From the NCBI RefSeq assembly GCF_002382885.1, contig NZ_NWVL01000009.1:85092-149091 (forward strand): DNA of 64,000 bases. The letters are read 5' to 3'. The position numbers and the translations under genes were made by a program. The notes beneath the pieces are model-generated. The model was not told where the DNA came from and searched no databases. It saw only the letters and a program-made list of their open reading frames with translations. This DNA comes from Streptomyces sp. WZ.A104 (GTDB lineage: Bacteria > Actinomycetota > Actinomycetes > Streptomycetales > Streptomycetaceae). Shown here one piece after another: positions 18,341 to 26,037 of this stretch. Every line of letters begins with the position of its first letter. Within the stretch, counting starts at the first letter, position 1.

Positions 18341-18469
18341 CTGACGAAATTCTGACGTCGCGGCCTGGATGCCTGACGAAATTCTGGCGTCGCGGGCCTG
18401 GATGCCTGGGGGAATGTGACGTTGCGGCCCTGGAGACCTGGGGAAATGTGACGTCGCGGCCTGGAGCGA
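18341..18469. repeat. Four tandem 32-33 bp repeats
   Basis: Units at 18341-18372, 18373-18405, 18406-18437 and 18438-18469 follow each other without spacers. Units 1-2 share CTGACGAAATTCTG, units 3-4 share a GGAAATGTGACG-type block, and all end with GTCGCGGCCTGGA-like sequence. They lie between two divergent genes, about 35 bp beyond the oxidoreductase -10 box and about 105 bp before the opposite one. They could be an operator array or a simple minisatellite. Confidence 0.75.
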
Positions 18470-18573
18470 GGACCGAGGCCGCGGCCAGGAGGGGAACCGG
18501 TATCCCGGCGGGAGGAATCTGACGGTTCGGTGACGCGGCCCTGCCGGACCACCCGATTGCCGCCCGGTGTGCA

Positions 18574-18579
18574 TAGCGT
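18574..18579 (+). promoter_or_regulatory. -10 box of a leaderless promoter
   Basis: TAGCGT followed by 6 bases and the GTG at 18586. Confidence 0.45.
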
Positions 18580-18585
18580 GCCAGT

Positions 18586-20025
18586 GTGAAGACCGAGGAC
18601 GCCACCCCCACGGACACCGCCGGCGGCACGGGGCACGGCCCGCCCGTACCGCCGGACCGCAACCACGACCGCGCCCGGCGCGCGGGGCGGTCGGACCTGA
18701 TCGCCGCCACCGCGGGCGTGCTGCTGATCGCGGCCGCGGTGGTCGTCGGCCATGTCATCCAGAACCGGGACGGGAGTCTGCGCGCCCAGTGGCCGCCGCT
18801 GCTGGCCTCCTGGGACCCTCATCTGGGTCCGGGCACTCCGGCCGCCCTGATCATGGCGGTCCTGGTGGTCTCCTACGGCCCGCCGCTCGCCGCCCGGCTG
18901 CCCTGGCGCGGGCTGCTGGCGGTGGCCTGGGGCGGGTCGATGGCCTGGGTCTTCTCGATGGCGCTGATCGACGGCTGGCACCGGGGCGTCGCGAAGCGGC
19001 TCACCACGAAGCACGAGTATCTGCGGGTCATCGACCGCTTCGAGGACATCCCCGCCACCCTGCGCGACTTCACGAACCACATCGTGATCGGTGAGCCCGG
19101 CAACTGGCCCGCCCATGTCGCCGGGCACCCGCCGGGCGCGACGCTGACCTTCGTGTGGCTGGACCGCATCGGTCTCGGTGGCGGCGCCTGGGCGGCGCTC
19201 TGGTGTGTCGTGGTGGGCAGTTCGGCGGCGCTGGCCGTCCTGATCACCGTGCGCGTGCTGGCCGACGAGCGCCTGGCCCGCCGCGCCGCGCCCTTCCTCG
19301 TCCTCGCCCCGGCGGCCGTCTGGGCGGGCGTGTCGGCCGACGGCTACTTCACGGCGGTCGCCGCCTGGTCGGTGGCGCTGCTCGCCCTGGCCGCCACCGG
19401 CCGGGTCCGCTTTCCGGCCGTGGCGGCACTCGGCGGGGGTCTGCTGTTCGGGTGGACCTGCTACCTCAGTTACGGGCTGGGGCTGATGGCGGCTGTGCTG
19501 CTGGCCGTGCTGGTGCTCACCCGGACCGCCCGCCCGGTGCCGCTGTTCCTGCTCGGCGCACTGGTGGTCCCGGTGGCCTTCACGTTCGCCGGGTTCAACT
19601 GGTGGACCGCCTACCACCTGCTGGTCGAGCGCTACTACCAGGGCGCGGGCGGTGTCCGCCCGTACGGCTACTGGGTCTGGGCCAACCTGGCCTGCGCGAC
19701 CCTCGCGGCCGGGCTCGCCGCCGTCGCCGGGCTGCGCCGGAGCGCGGTGGCCGCTCCCGGTGCCGTACGGGCACTGCGAAGCGGCCCCGCGACAGCCTCC
19801 CCGGAAGGACGACTGGCGTTGCTCGTGCTGGCGGCGCTGGCGGCACTGCTCGCCGCGGATCTCTCCGGCATGAGCAAGGCGGAGACCGAACGCATCTGGC
19901 AGCCGTTCCTGCTGTGGCTGCTGCCCGCTGCGGCGCTGCTCCCCCGCCGGAGGGTGCGGTACTGGCTGGTCGCGTCGGCCGTTCCGGCTCTGCTGATCAA
20001 CCACCTCCTGTGGACGGGCTGGTGA
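18586..20025 (+). CDS. Polytopic membrane protein, GT-C glycosyltransferase-like
   Basis: 479 aa with about 10-12 membrane helices after a 35-residue charged leader. A long extracytoplasmic loop follows the third or fourth helix (ALIDGWHRGVAKRLTTKHEY...GHPPGATLTFVWL), and a later loop holds FNWWTAYHLLVERYYQG. This arrangement resembles polyprenyl-phosphate-sugar-dependent GT-C enzymes, which would fit the GT2 enzyme encoded 4 kb away, but I see no diagnostic acidic pair in the first loop. It may act on cell-wall glycans. Divergent from the oxidoreductase across the tandem repeats. Confidence 0.65.
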   Translation: MKTEDATPTDTAGGTGHGPPVPPDRNHDRARRAGRSDLIAATAGVLLIAAAVVVGHVIQNRDGSLRAQWPPLLASWDPHLGPGTPAALIMAVLVVSYGPPLAARLPWRGLLAVAWGGSMAWVFSMALIDGWHRGVAKRLTTKHEYLRVIDRFEDIPATLRDFTNHIVIGEPGNWPAHVAGHPPGATLTFVWLDRIGLGGGAWAALWCVVVGSSAALAVLITVRVLADERLARRAAPFLVLAPAAVWAGVSADGYFTAVAAWSVALLALAATGRVRFPAVAALGGGLLFGWTCYLSYGLGLMAAVLLAVLVLTRTARPVPLFLLGALVVPVAFTFAGFNWWTAYHLLVERYYQGAGGVRPYGYWVWANLACATLAAGLAAVAGLRRSAVAAPGAVRALRSGPATASPEGRLALLVLAALAALLAADLSGMSKAETERIWQPFLLWLLPAAALLPRRRVRYWLVASAVPALLINHLLWTGW

Positions 20026-20284
20026 GCGGCGTACCACAGCGGTGCGCCACGTGGTAACGCTGGGAGGGGGGTTTGTTGGTGTACAGCGAGGTAGCTGGTC
20101 TGGGGTGTTGCTGGTTCGCTGAGAGGTGGAATTGGCGGCCCGGACAGGTGGGTTGGGGTACCTGAGCTGGGGTTATGTGTTCTGTGCTGAGCGGGGATGG
20201 GGCTGTTGTAGTTAGTTCTAGCGTGTAAAGGCCCAGTTGGTGTTTGTGCTGGTCAGCGCTGTTTTGTCTGCCTGGCAGGTGTGC
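20026..20284. other. Gap that probably holds the left end of the first Tn7-like element
   Basis: No gene. Base composition drops relative to the neighbours, with G/T-rich runs and TGT-containing phrases (TTGTTGGTGTACAGCG, CTGGGGTTATGTG). It lies just beyond the last transposition gene, where a TnsB-binding end is expected. I could not find a matching inverted copy by eye. Confidence 0.3.
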
Positions 20285-21325
20285 CTATCGGCCTCGGCGG
20301 GGGCGGTGGTGGGTTTCGGCGAGGTGGTCGAGGCGGATGGTGTCGAGGGTGGTTTTGGTGATGCGTTCGGTGCCGTCGCTGATGGCGGCTTGGCGGATGA
20401 GTCGGGTGAGGGATCCGATGCGGCCTGCGGTGCGCTGGTGGAGGTAGGGGGCGTGGCGTGGGAGGGTGCCGGGTTTGTGCTGCTGGAGGTCGAGGGCGTT
20501 CTCGATATCGGTGATGCACTCGCGGAAGGGTTCACGCTTGCCGTGGCGGGCGGAGAGGGGGCCGCAGTCGACGAGGGTGGCGCGCCCGGCGAGTTGGGCT
20601 CCTCGCACGCCGGTGAACAGGGGGGTGTCGGTGACGTTGATGCCGGCGTAGACGAATGTCGCGGGCAGGCGTTCGCTGAGGTCTTTCAGAAGGTCGGCGG
20701 TTTGGGCGCCGGTGGTGGTGCGGGGGTTGAGGCGGTGGATCTCGTCGATCATCACCAGCTGGACACCGGCCTGTGTGTAGGTGTGGCAGACGGCTTCGGT
20801 GATCTGGGTCTGGGTCATGCGCGTGGCCACGGGGATGCCGAGGTAGCGGGCGAACTCGGTGATGAGGGTTTTCGCGGTCGCGCCGGGCGGGACCAGAACA
20901 TACGCGACGGGTACCGCGGCGTGTGCTGATCCCGGTGGCGGCGGGTTTTTGCGGGTGTGGGCGAGGTGGCAGGTACGCCCGACGTTCAGGAGCGCGGTGG
21001 TTTTCCCTGCGGCGGCGGGTCCGGTGACGATGAGGGAGGGCCGTGCGGTGGTCTGCTGGTGGCGTCCGAGGATCATCAGGGTGCGGACCTGGGTGGCCAG
21101 GGTGTGGATGGCGGGGGTGCGGATGGTGACGAAGCTGGAGTGGTAGGCCAGGCGTTCCTCCGTGCTGCGGGGCGGGTCACCTGGCCGGGGAGGGGCGGGC
21201 GGGGCGGTGGTGGTGAAGCGGTGCCAGCCCTGCCAGGTGGTCAGCGGCCAGGACAGCTCGGCTCCGCCGCTGTCGCCGGCGCCGGCTGGTGTGCTGCTCG
21301 CGCTTGGCGGGCTGGGGGTCACCAT
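20285..21325 (-). CDS. tnsC: TnsC/TniB-like AAA+ transposition ATPase (module 1)
   Basis: 346 aa. Walker A is TGPAAAGKTT (about residues 101-110), Walker B is LVMIDEIHRL (about 190-199), and the sensor region reads FVYAGINVTD. The protein would bridge target selection (TniQ) and the transposase (TnsB), and carry target immunity. The C-terminus ends in a helical block typical of TniB (LHQRTAGRIGSLTRLIRQAA). The start overlaps the tnsB stop by 7 bp (ATG) or 4 bp (GTG), so it is the last gene of a four-gene operon read leftward. Confidence 0.88.
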   Translation of the reverse strand: MVTPSPPSASSTPAGAGDSGGAELSWPLTTWQGWHRFTTTAPPAPPRPGDPPRSTEERLAYHSSFVTIRTPAIHTLATQVRTLMILGRHQQTTARPSLIVTGPAAAGKTTALLNVGRTCHLAHTRKNPPPPGSAHAAVPVAYVLVPPGATAKTLITEFARYLGIPVATRMTQTQITEAVCHTYTQAGVQLVMIDEIHRLNPRTTTGAQTADLLKDLSERLPATFVYAGINVTDTPLFTGVRGAQLAGRATLVDCGPLSARHGKREPFRECITDIENALDLQQHKPGTLPRHAPYLHQRTAGRIGSLTRLIRQAAISDGTERITKTTLDTIRLDHLAETHHRPRRGR

Positions 21326-23433
21326 GTGGCGGCTTCCTCGTGTGCGTTGTAGAGCCCGAATCCGGTGGCCGGGGCGGGGCTGAGGTTGTCGTCGGGCAGG
21401 TTGTCGAGGTCGTCGATGCTGTCGTCGTTGCCTTCGTCGCCTTGCTGCGCCGGGCTGCCGGCGGGTGCTTCGGTGCCGGGGTCCCCATCGCGGGCTGCAG
21501 GGAGAGGGAGGCGAGCGGTGCGGGCCAGAAGTGCCTGCTCCGTTGTGGTGGCGTGGCCGCTGTGGACGCGGCGCATGAGCTGGTCGAGGGCGTCGGCGAG
21601 GCCGGCTTCGTGCTGCTCGGCGTCACCGTGGTTGCCGTCAACGGCCTGGGTGCGGATGTGCTGCCAGGTGCGTTCGTCGAAGGGCCGGTGGACGTGGTCG
21701 CGGTGGATCCACGGAATCTCGGTGAGTTCACCGTCGGGAAGGCGGACCCAGATCTGGCGCACGTCGTGGGGGTTGTAGTGGATCTCCCATTTCCCGCCGC
21801 GTCCGGCGACGGGGGAGGCCTGGCCGCGGTGTGGGGCGAGGAGGTCCGCGTCGTAGGTGCGGTGGTGGATGGTGATGCCGCCGGGGGTGATGGCCTGCCA
21901 GCGCACGGGGAGCAGTTCGAGGTAGTCGCGCCCGGTCAGCGGAACGGGCACGTACCCAGCGACCGCGACGAGGACAGCCCACATCTGGTTCGGTGTGATT
22001 GCCTTCCTGGGCATCATCGGGTGGCGCAGCCCTTCGTGGGGCCGGTGGTGGTAGTGCACCAGCCACTCATCGAGGAGGTCCTGGAGCTGGGTGACGCTGT
22101 AGCAGGCGTCTTTCTCGGTGTCGGGGCCGCGGCGGGTGACGTCGGATCCGGTGTAGCCGGGCAGGTGCTGGCAGAACAGGGCGTTGATGGAGCCGAAGGT
22201 GCGCTCGACGATGCCCTTCGCGGTGGGGGCGCGGGGCGGGGCCGGCTGGACACTGATGCCGAGGCTCTCGCAGGCGGCGGTGAACGCGGCGGAGACGAAG
22301 ACTTTGCCCCGGTCGACGACGATCGTCTCGGGCAGCACGACCGGCCGGGCCGCCGCACCGGCCAGACGCCCGTCCAGCGTGACCAGCCGCTGGTGGGGGA
22401 GCGCGCGGGCGTGATCCATGCGCAGGATGTCCGGCCAGGTCGGCCTGGCCGGGTGCGGGACCGCCATCTCCGCGAGCAGCAGGGCCGCGTCCACGGCCTT
22501 GGTCGCGCTGGGGCACAGCACGGCGGCCAGGATGGCGCGGGTGGCGACGTCGACGGCGATGGTCAGCTCGGGCCGGGCCAGGCGCCCGTCGTCGAAGAGG
22601 GCCAGAACATCCAGGCGGGTGGTGTCGATCTGGACCTGCTCACCCGGCCGCAGCGCCGTAGCGGGGGCGAAGGCCCGCCCCTCGACACTCGCGGGCACCT
22701 GGCGGACCGGACCGCTGGGCAGTTCGCCGGGGCGGGCGAGCGTGGTGACGAGCCGGTACAGCGTCGCCTGGGACGGCACGGGCACCGCACCGGGGCCGTG
22801 CTGATCTTCGAGGATCTGGTTGATGAGCGGGAACAGGCCGTTGATGGTGCCTTTGGAGCGCCCGCGCCGGCGGCGCAGCGCTTCATGGACGGCGGCGACG
22901 ACCCGTTCGTCGGACCGCCCGGTAGGGCTGGAGGCACGAGTGGTGCGGTGGTCCAGGAGCCCCCACAGGCCCTGCTTGCGATAAGCGAGCCGCATGCGCT
23001 GCACCGTGGTGCGCGACACCCGGCCGAAGCCGAGCGCGGTCAGCTCCTCGGCCTTGGCCTGTTCCCGCTCGGCCAGCGTGCGCCGCTCTGGGTCGTACTG
23101 CTCACGCACCGCTCCAGCACTGCCGGGCCCGTCGGCAAGGCCGCATTCGACTTCCCGCACGTGCCGCTGCCAGGCCAGAGCCTTCTCACGTGCCGCGGCG
23201 GGGGCGGTCTCGAACAGCCCCCACTGCGGGGCCGCCTGCGGCACGTCGGCCCCGATGACGCTGAAGCCGGGATCGGCGAACAGGTACCCGGCGAGCACCG
23301 CCTCGCCACCGCCGTCCGGGCCGACGAGGTGAATGGTCTGCCCGGACAGGGCGACCACCTGCCACTTCACACCGCGGAACCGGACCTGCGCCCCGACCTT
23401 CACCGATGGCCGGGCGTTGCGCCGCGCGGTCAC
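21319..23433 (-). CDS. tnsB: TnsB/TniA-like DDE transposase (module 1)
   Basis: 704 aa from the GTG at 23433, chosen because it overlaps the upstream stop as GTGA. The helix-turn-helix-rich N-terminal half (about residues 80-240) should bind the transposon ends. The retroviral-integrase-type core has catalytic residues D270 (QIDTT), D374 (VVDRGK) and E410 (VERTFG), a DDE triad with 35 residues between the last two. A Mu-type beta-barrel and an acidic tail (DDSIDDLDNLPDDN) that may contact TnsC follow. Intact, so strand transfer is expected. Confidence 0.9.
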   Translation of the reverse strand: MTARRNARPSVKVGAQVRFRGVKWQVVALSGQTIHLVGPDGGGEAVLAGYLFADPGFSVIGADVPQAAPQWGLFETAPAAAREKALAWQRHVREVECGLADGPGSAGAVREQYDPERRTLAEREQAKAEELTALGFGRVSRTTVQRMRLAYRKQGLWGLLDHRTTRASSPTGRSDERVVAAVHEALRRRRGRSKGTINGLFPLINQILEDQHGPGAVPVPSQATLYRLVTTLARPGELPSGPVRQVPASVEGRAFAPATALRPGEQVQIDTTRLDVLALFDDGRLARPELTIAVDVATRAILAAVLCPSATKAVDAALLLAEMAVPHPARPTWPDILRMDHARALPHQRLVTLDGRLAGAAARPVVLPETIVVDRGKVFVSAAFTAACESLGISVQPAPPRAPTAKGIVERTFGSINALFCQHLPGYTGSDVTRRGPDTEKDACYSVTQLQDLLDEWLVHYHHRPHEGLRHPMMPRKAITPNQMWAVLVAVAGYVPVPLTGRDYLELLPVRWQAITPGGITIHHRTYDADLLAPHRGQASPVAGRGGKWEIHYNPHDVRQIWVRLPDGELTEIPWIHRDHVHRPFDERTWQHIRTQAVDGNHGDAEQHEAGLADALDQLMRRVHSGHATTTEQALLARTARLPLPAARDGDPGTEAPAGSPAQQGDEGNDDSIDDLDNLPDDNLSPAPATGFGLYNAHEEAATW

Positions 23434-24278
23434 CGGACCCCTCCAACAGTGCCCGGACCCGGGCCATTCCAGCCCGCAGGACCGACCAGGACACGTTCGT
23501 GCAGCGGCGCTTCCAGGTCTGCTGTCACCCGTCCGTGCCACAGGGCGTGGAAGACCACCGGCAGGACCTCGATCGGGTCGCCGGCCGCTTCGACGCCCTC
23601 GATCAGCGGCCGCGGCCGCGCGAACGCCTCCACCACCGCGGGCGTCAGGCTGGGGCGGCCGGCGTTGCGGGGGTGGCGGTAGCCGGCCAGCCATTTCAGA
23701 TTGGCGGCCCGGACGTCGTCGAGCGGCGCAAGACGCCGGTAGGTCCAGCCGATCTCCTCACACGCCGCGCTCACCGCTTCGGCGGCCTTCACGGCGCGGT
23801 CGCCGCCGGCCTCCGGGTGGCTGGGGCAGTCGGCCAGCAGACCCGTGCCGTCGCGGTACCGGGCGAACAGCTGCGGCACCCAGGAACGCACCCGGCCCCG
23901 CTCCTCGCGCCACAACACGCGTACCGGACGCCCCGCGAGCCCGGTCACATCGGGGTCGCGGTCCAGGACCATCAGCTGGGTACGCATCGCGTTCGAACCC
24001 GCGGCCACGTGCCGCCCGGTGGTCGCCGACCACCACAGACCCGGCCCCCAGCGGCGCCCCGGGATCACCGGGAACGCCGACACCGGCGGCAACTCCTCGA
24101 ATCCCACGGTCATGGCGGCATCCGCCCACCGCTGCTGAACCGGCTGCCCCACCGGATCGAGGAACACCGCCTCGAACCCACTGCGACGATCCACGGCCAC
24201 TCGCCCTGCCCGGCCCCCGGGACGGGCGGCCTCTCCTGTGCTGATCACCCGCGTCAGCCAAGCCGCTCCCGCCGACAA
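23430..24278 (-). CDS. tnsA: TnsA-like protein with altered catalytic residues (module 1)
   Basis: Up to 282 aa; GTG starts near 24248 or 24200 are also possible. It matches actinobacterial TnsA-like endonuclease subunits along its length (WWSATTGRHV, VLWREERGRVRSWV, CEEIGWTYRRL, NLKWLAGYRHPR, IEVLPVVFHALW). In active relatives, as I recall them, the nuclease motif has ESxLE and PDxF; here the positions read AGSNAMR and VPQLF, so the acidic residues are gone. TnsA normally cuts the 5' ends to allow cut-and-paste movement. This copy is probably structural only. It is coupled to tnsB by a GTGA overlap. Confidence 0.7.
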   Translation of the reverse strand: MSAGAAWLTRVISTGEAARPGGRAGRVAVDRRSGFEAVFLDPVGQPVQQRWADAAMTVGFEELPPVSAFPVIPGRRWGPGLWWSATTGRHVAAGSNAMRTQLMVLDRDPDVTGLAGRPVRVLWREERGRVRSWVPQLFARYRDGTGLLADCPSHPEAGGDRAVKAAEAVSAACEEIGWTYRRLAPLDDVRAANLKWLAGYRHPRNAGRPSLTPAVVEAFARPRPLIEGVEAAGDPIEVLPVVFHALWHGRVTADLEAPLHERVLVGPAGWNGPGPGTVGGVR

Positions 24279-24357
24279 GCATCGTCGTTTTCAGGGTTTC
24301 TGCCACAAACGAGTGCTGTATCAGCTAACAGGTGATGCGCCCGGTCCCACCTTGCTC

Positions 24358-25791
24358 TCAGCCGTCCTCTTCCTGCCCGCCCGCCGTCAGCATCCTCCTC
24401 AGCGTCCCGGGGGACATATCCGCCCACCGGGCCACCTCCTCCAACGGCACCCCGCCGTTCACCGCCGCCACCGCGGTCCGCTTCCAGGCCGCCTCGACCA
24501 GACCGGCACTGCGACCGAGGCCCTGCAGCAGCTGCCGGGCGACCTCGGCGGTCGGCCCGCTCTGCACGCCGCGCAGCTGCAGCAACTGCTCCTCGGCACT
24601 GCCGATGAGACTGCCGATCCGCATCCGCTGCTCGGCCGGCACCACCGCCCGCCACATCGTCCCCGAACCGGGTGCCTTCTTCTCCTTGCCCAGCACCCGC
24701 AACTGCCCCGCCATCGTCACCGGCTGATGCTCCCGGCGCAGCCACCAGGGGTCGTTGTCATATCCGGGAGGCCCACCGGCCCCACGGCGCAGCCGGATCA
24801 CGCTGCCCATCCACGCGATCAGCGGACCGCCATGGTCCGCCGCAGCCAACGGCCCCAGCCAACCCCGCCCCACCCGCTCACCGAGCCGACGGCAGAACAA
24901 CCCGTCGACGGACAGCACTCGCGGCTGCCCGGCACCGCTGTCCACCCACACCAGCTCGCCCATGCCCGGATCCAGCAACGCGTCGGCGACCGCCACTACC
25001 TCGGGAAAGACGACCGCGTCCCGCCCCACGATCCGCCACCACTCCAGATCACCCCCGGCATCACCGCCCGCGACCTGAAGCAACCGCCGCGGCCAGACCT
25101 TCTCCCGCTCCCAATGCAGGGCCTGCTCCCACCACCGGGCCACCACCGCGTGCGCCAGCGCGAACACCCTCTCCGGCTCGGCCCCCGCCCGCACCGCCCG
25201 CCGCGCCACCCCCGCCCACCGCCGCTGCGCCGCGACCACCTCCGGCAGACGCCGCACGTCCAGATGCTCGTGAGGCTGGTCGGCGTCCGCGTCCAGGAGC
25301 CACTGCCCGTGCCGGACACACACACGGTTCCACCGCGGGGCGTACAGCACCGCCCGCCCAGCCGTCCCCGTACGCCGGGCCGTGCACAGACGACAGCCGA
25401 ACGCGACCGGCCCGGCAACCGCACCACCGATCCGCCACGCCGCCACCGGCTCCCCGGCATCCGCGGCCGGCAGCCTGGCATCCTCCCGCCCCCAGGACGG
25501 CAACGCCCGCGCCAGCACACCGTCCTCGACGCCGCACAGGCCTGCCAGGAGCTGCCGCCCCGCCGTGTTTAACAGCACCTCGGCGTCTGCCCGCGCGCCC
25601 CCTCCGTCGTGCCGAGGCTGGTGGCTGCGCCACTTCCAGCAGGACCGCAACGCCGTCGCTTCGAGCCCGTAGCGGCCGGCGATGCGGCAGATCAGCGACG
25701 ACGTCGTCTCTCCGTGCAGGGGAGCGGTATGTAGGAGGCCGGGAGGAAGGATCACTCCACCACGGTCTCGTGCTTGCCGCCCGGGGCGCAC
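24358..25791 (-). CDS. tniQ: TniQ-family target-selection protein (module 1)
   Basis: 477 aa. The TniQ N-terminus reads LLHTAPLHGETTSSLICRIA, followed by FLNT-like LLNTAGRQLLAGL, and a zinc-binding set FGCRLC...RVCVRHG at about residues 132-165. The C-terminus carries a helix-turn-helix (GGVPLEEVARWADMSPGTLR), suggesting that this protein recognises DNA itself. First gene of the module-1 operon. The GTG at 25791 and a later GTG (VILPPGLL) both fit. Without Cas genes nearby, targeting is presumably protein-guided. Confidence 0.82.
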   Translation of the reverse strand: MRPGRQARDRGGVILPPGLLHTAPLHGETTSSLICRIAGRYGLEATALRSCWKWRSHQPRHDGGGARADAEVLLNTAGRQLLAGLCGVEDGVLARALPSWGREDARLPAADAGEPVAAWRIGGAVAGPVAFGCRLCTARRTGTAGRAVLYAPRWNRVCVRHGQWLLDADADQPHEHLDVRRLPEVVAAQRRWAGVARRAVRAGAEPERVFALAHAVVARWWEQALHWEREKVWPRRLLQVAGGDAGGDLEWWRIVGRDAVVFPEVVAVADALLDPGMGELVWVDSGAGQPRVLSVDGLFCRRLGERVGRGWLGPLAAADHGGPLIAWMGSVIRLRRGAGGPPGYDNDPWWLRREHQPVTMAGQLRVLGKEKKAPGSGTMWRAVVPAEQRMRIGSLIGSAEEQLLQLRGVQSGPTAEVARQLLQGLGRSAGLVEAAWKRTAVAAVNGGVPLEEVARWADMSPGTLRRMLTAGGQEEDG

Positions 25792-25895
25792 GTTTTCACA
25801 GATGTGCAGCAGACGAAGCGAAACCGGATCCGCCGGGGGCTGCAGCAGACCCGGGTGATTAGTCCGGCGGACGCCTGGGCGCGCGCTTGACGTCC

Positions 25896-25913
25896 GTCAC
25901 CCAAATGGGTGAC
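25896..25913. promoter_or_regulatory. Inverted repeat, candidate operator
   Basis: GTCACCCAAATGGGTGAC: 7-bp perfect arms around 4 bases, followed within 10 bp by another GTGAC/GTCAC pair. It lies in the gap between the divergent tniQ (25791) and helicase (26038) genes, the only control region for the helicase-DarT-ARH operon. Confidence 0.5.
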
Positions 25914-26037
25914 TGATGGTGTCACTGTCCGAGTTTGTGCGACAGACTGCCTGTCCGATCCTCAACCCGGCCAGCAGCGTGTGCTTCTAACATGGCATCA
26001 GGTGTGGGGAAGCGATTCTTGGGGAGGGACCGCGCTG

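Noticed and set aside
17349..18344. Plus-strand 331-codon Glu/Gln/Gly-rich frame
   Set aside because: Its composition is the typical antisense shadow of a high-GC gene; the molybdopterin domain is on the minus strand.
18341..18469. CRISPR array
   Set aside because: The four repeats are adjacent with no spacers, and there are no Cas genes in the window.
20032..20056. Terminator or dyad TACCAC/GTGGTA after the membrane-protein gene
   Set aside because: Only 6 bp of stem with a 13-base loop, so it could easily be chance.
21289..23682. 797-codon plus-strand open frame
   Set aside because: It lies wholly antisense to tnsB, which has an intact DDE triad and coupled neighbours.
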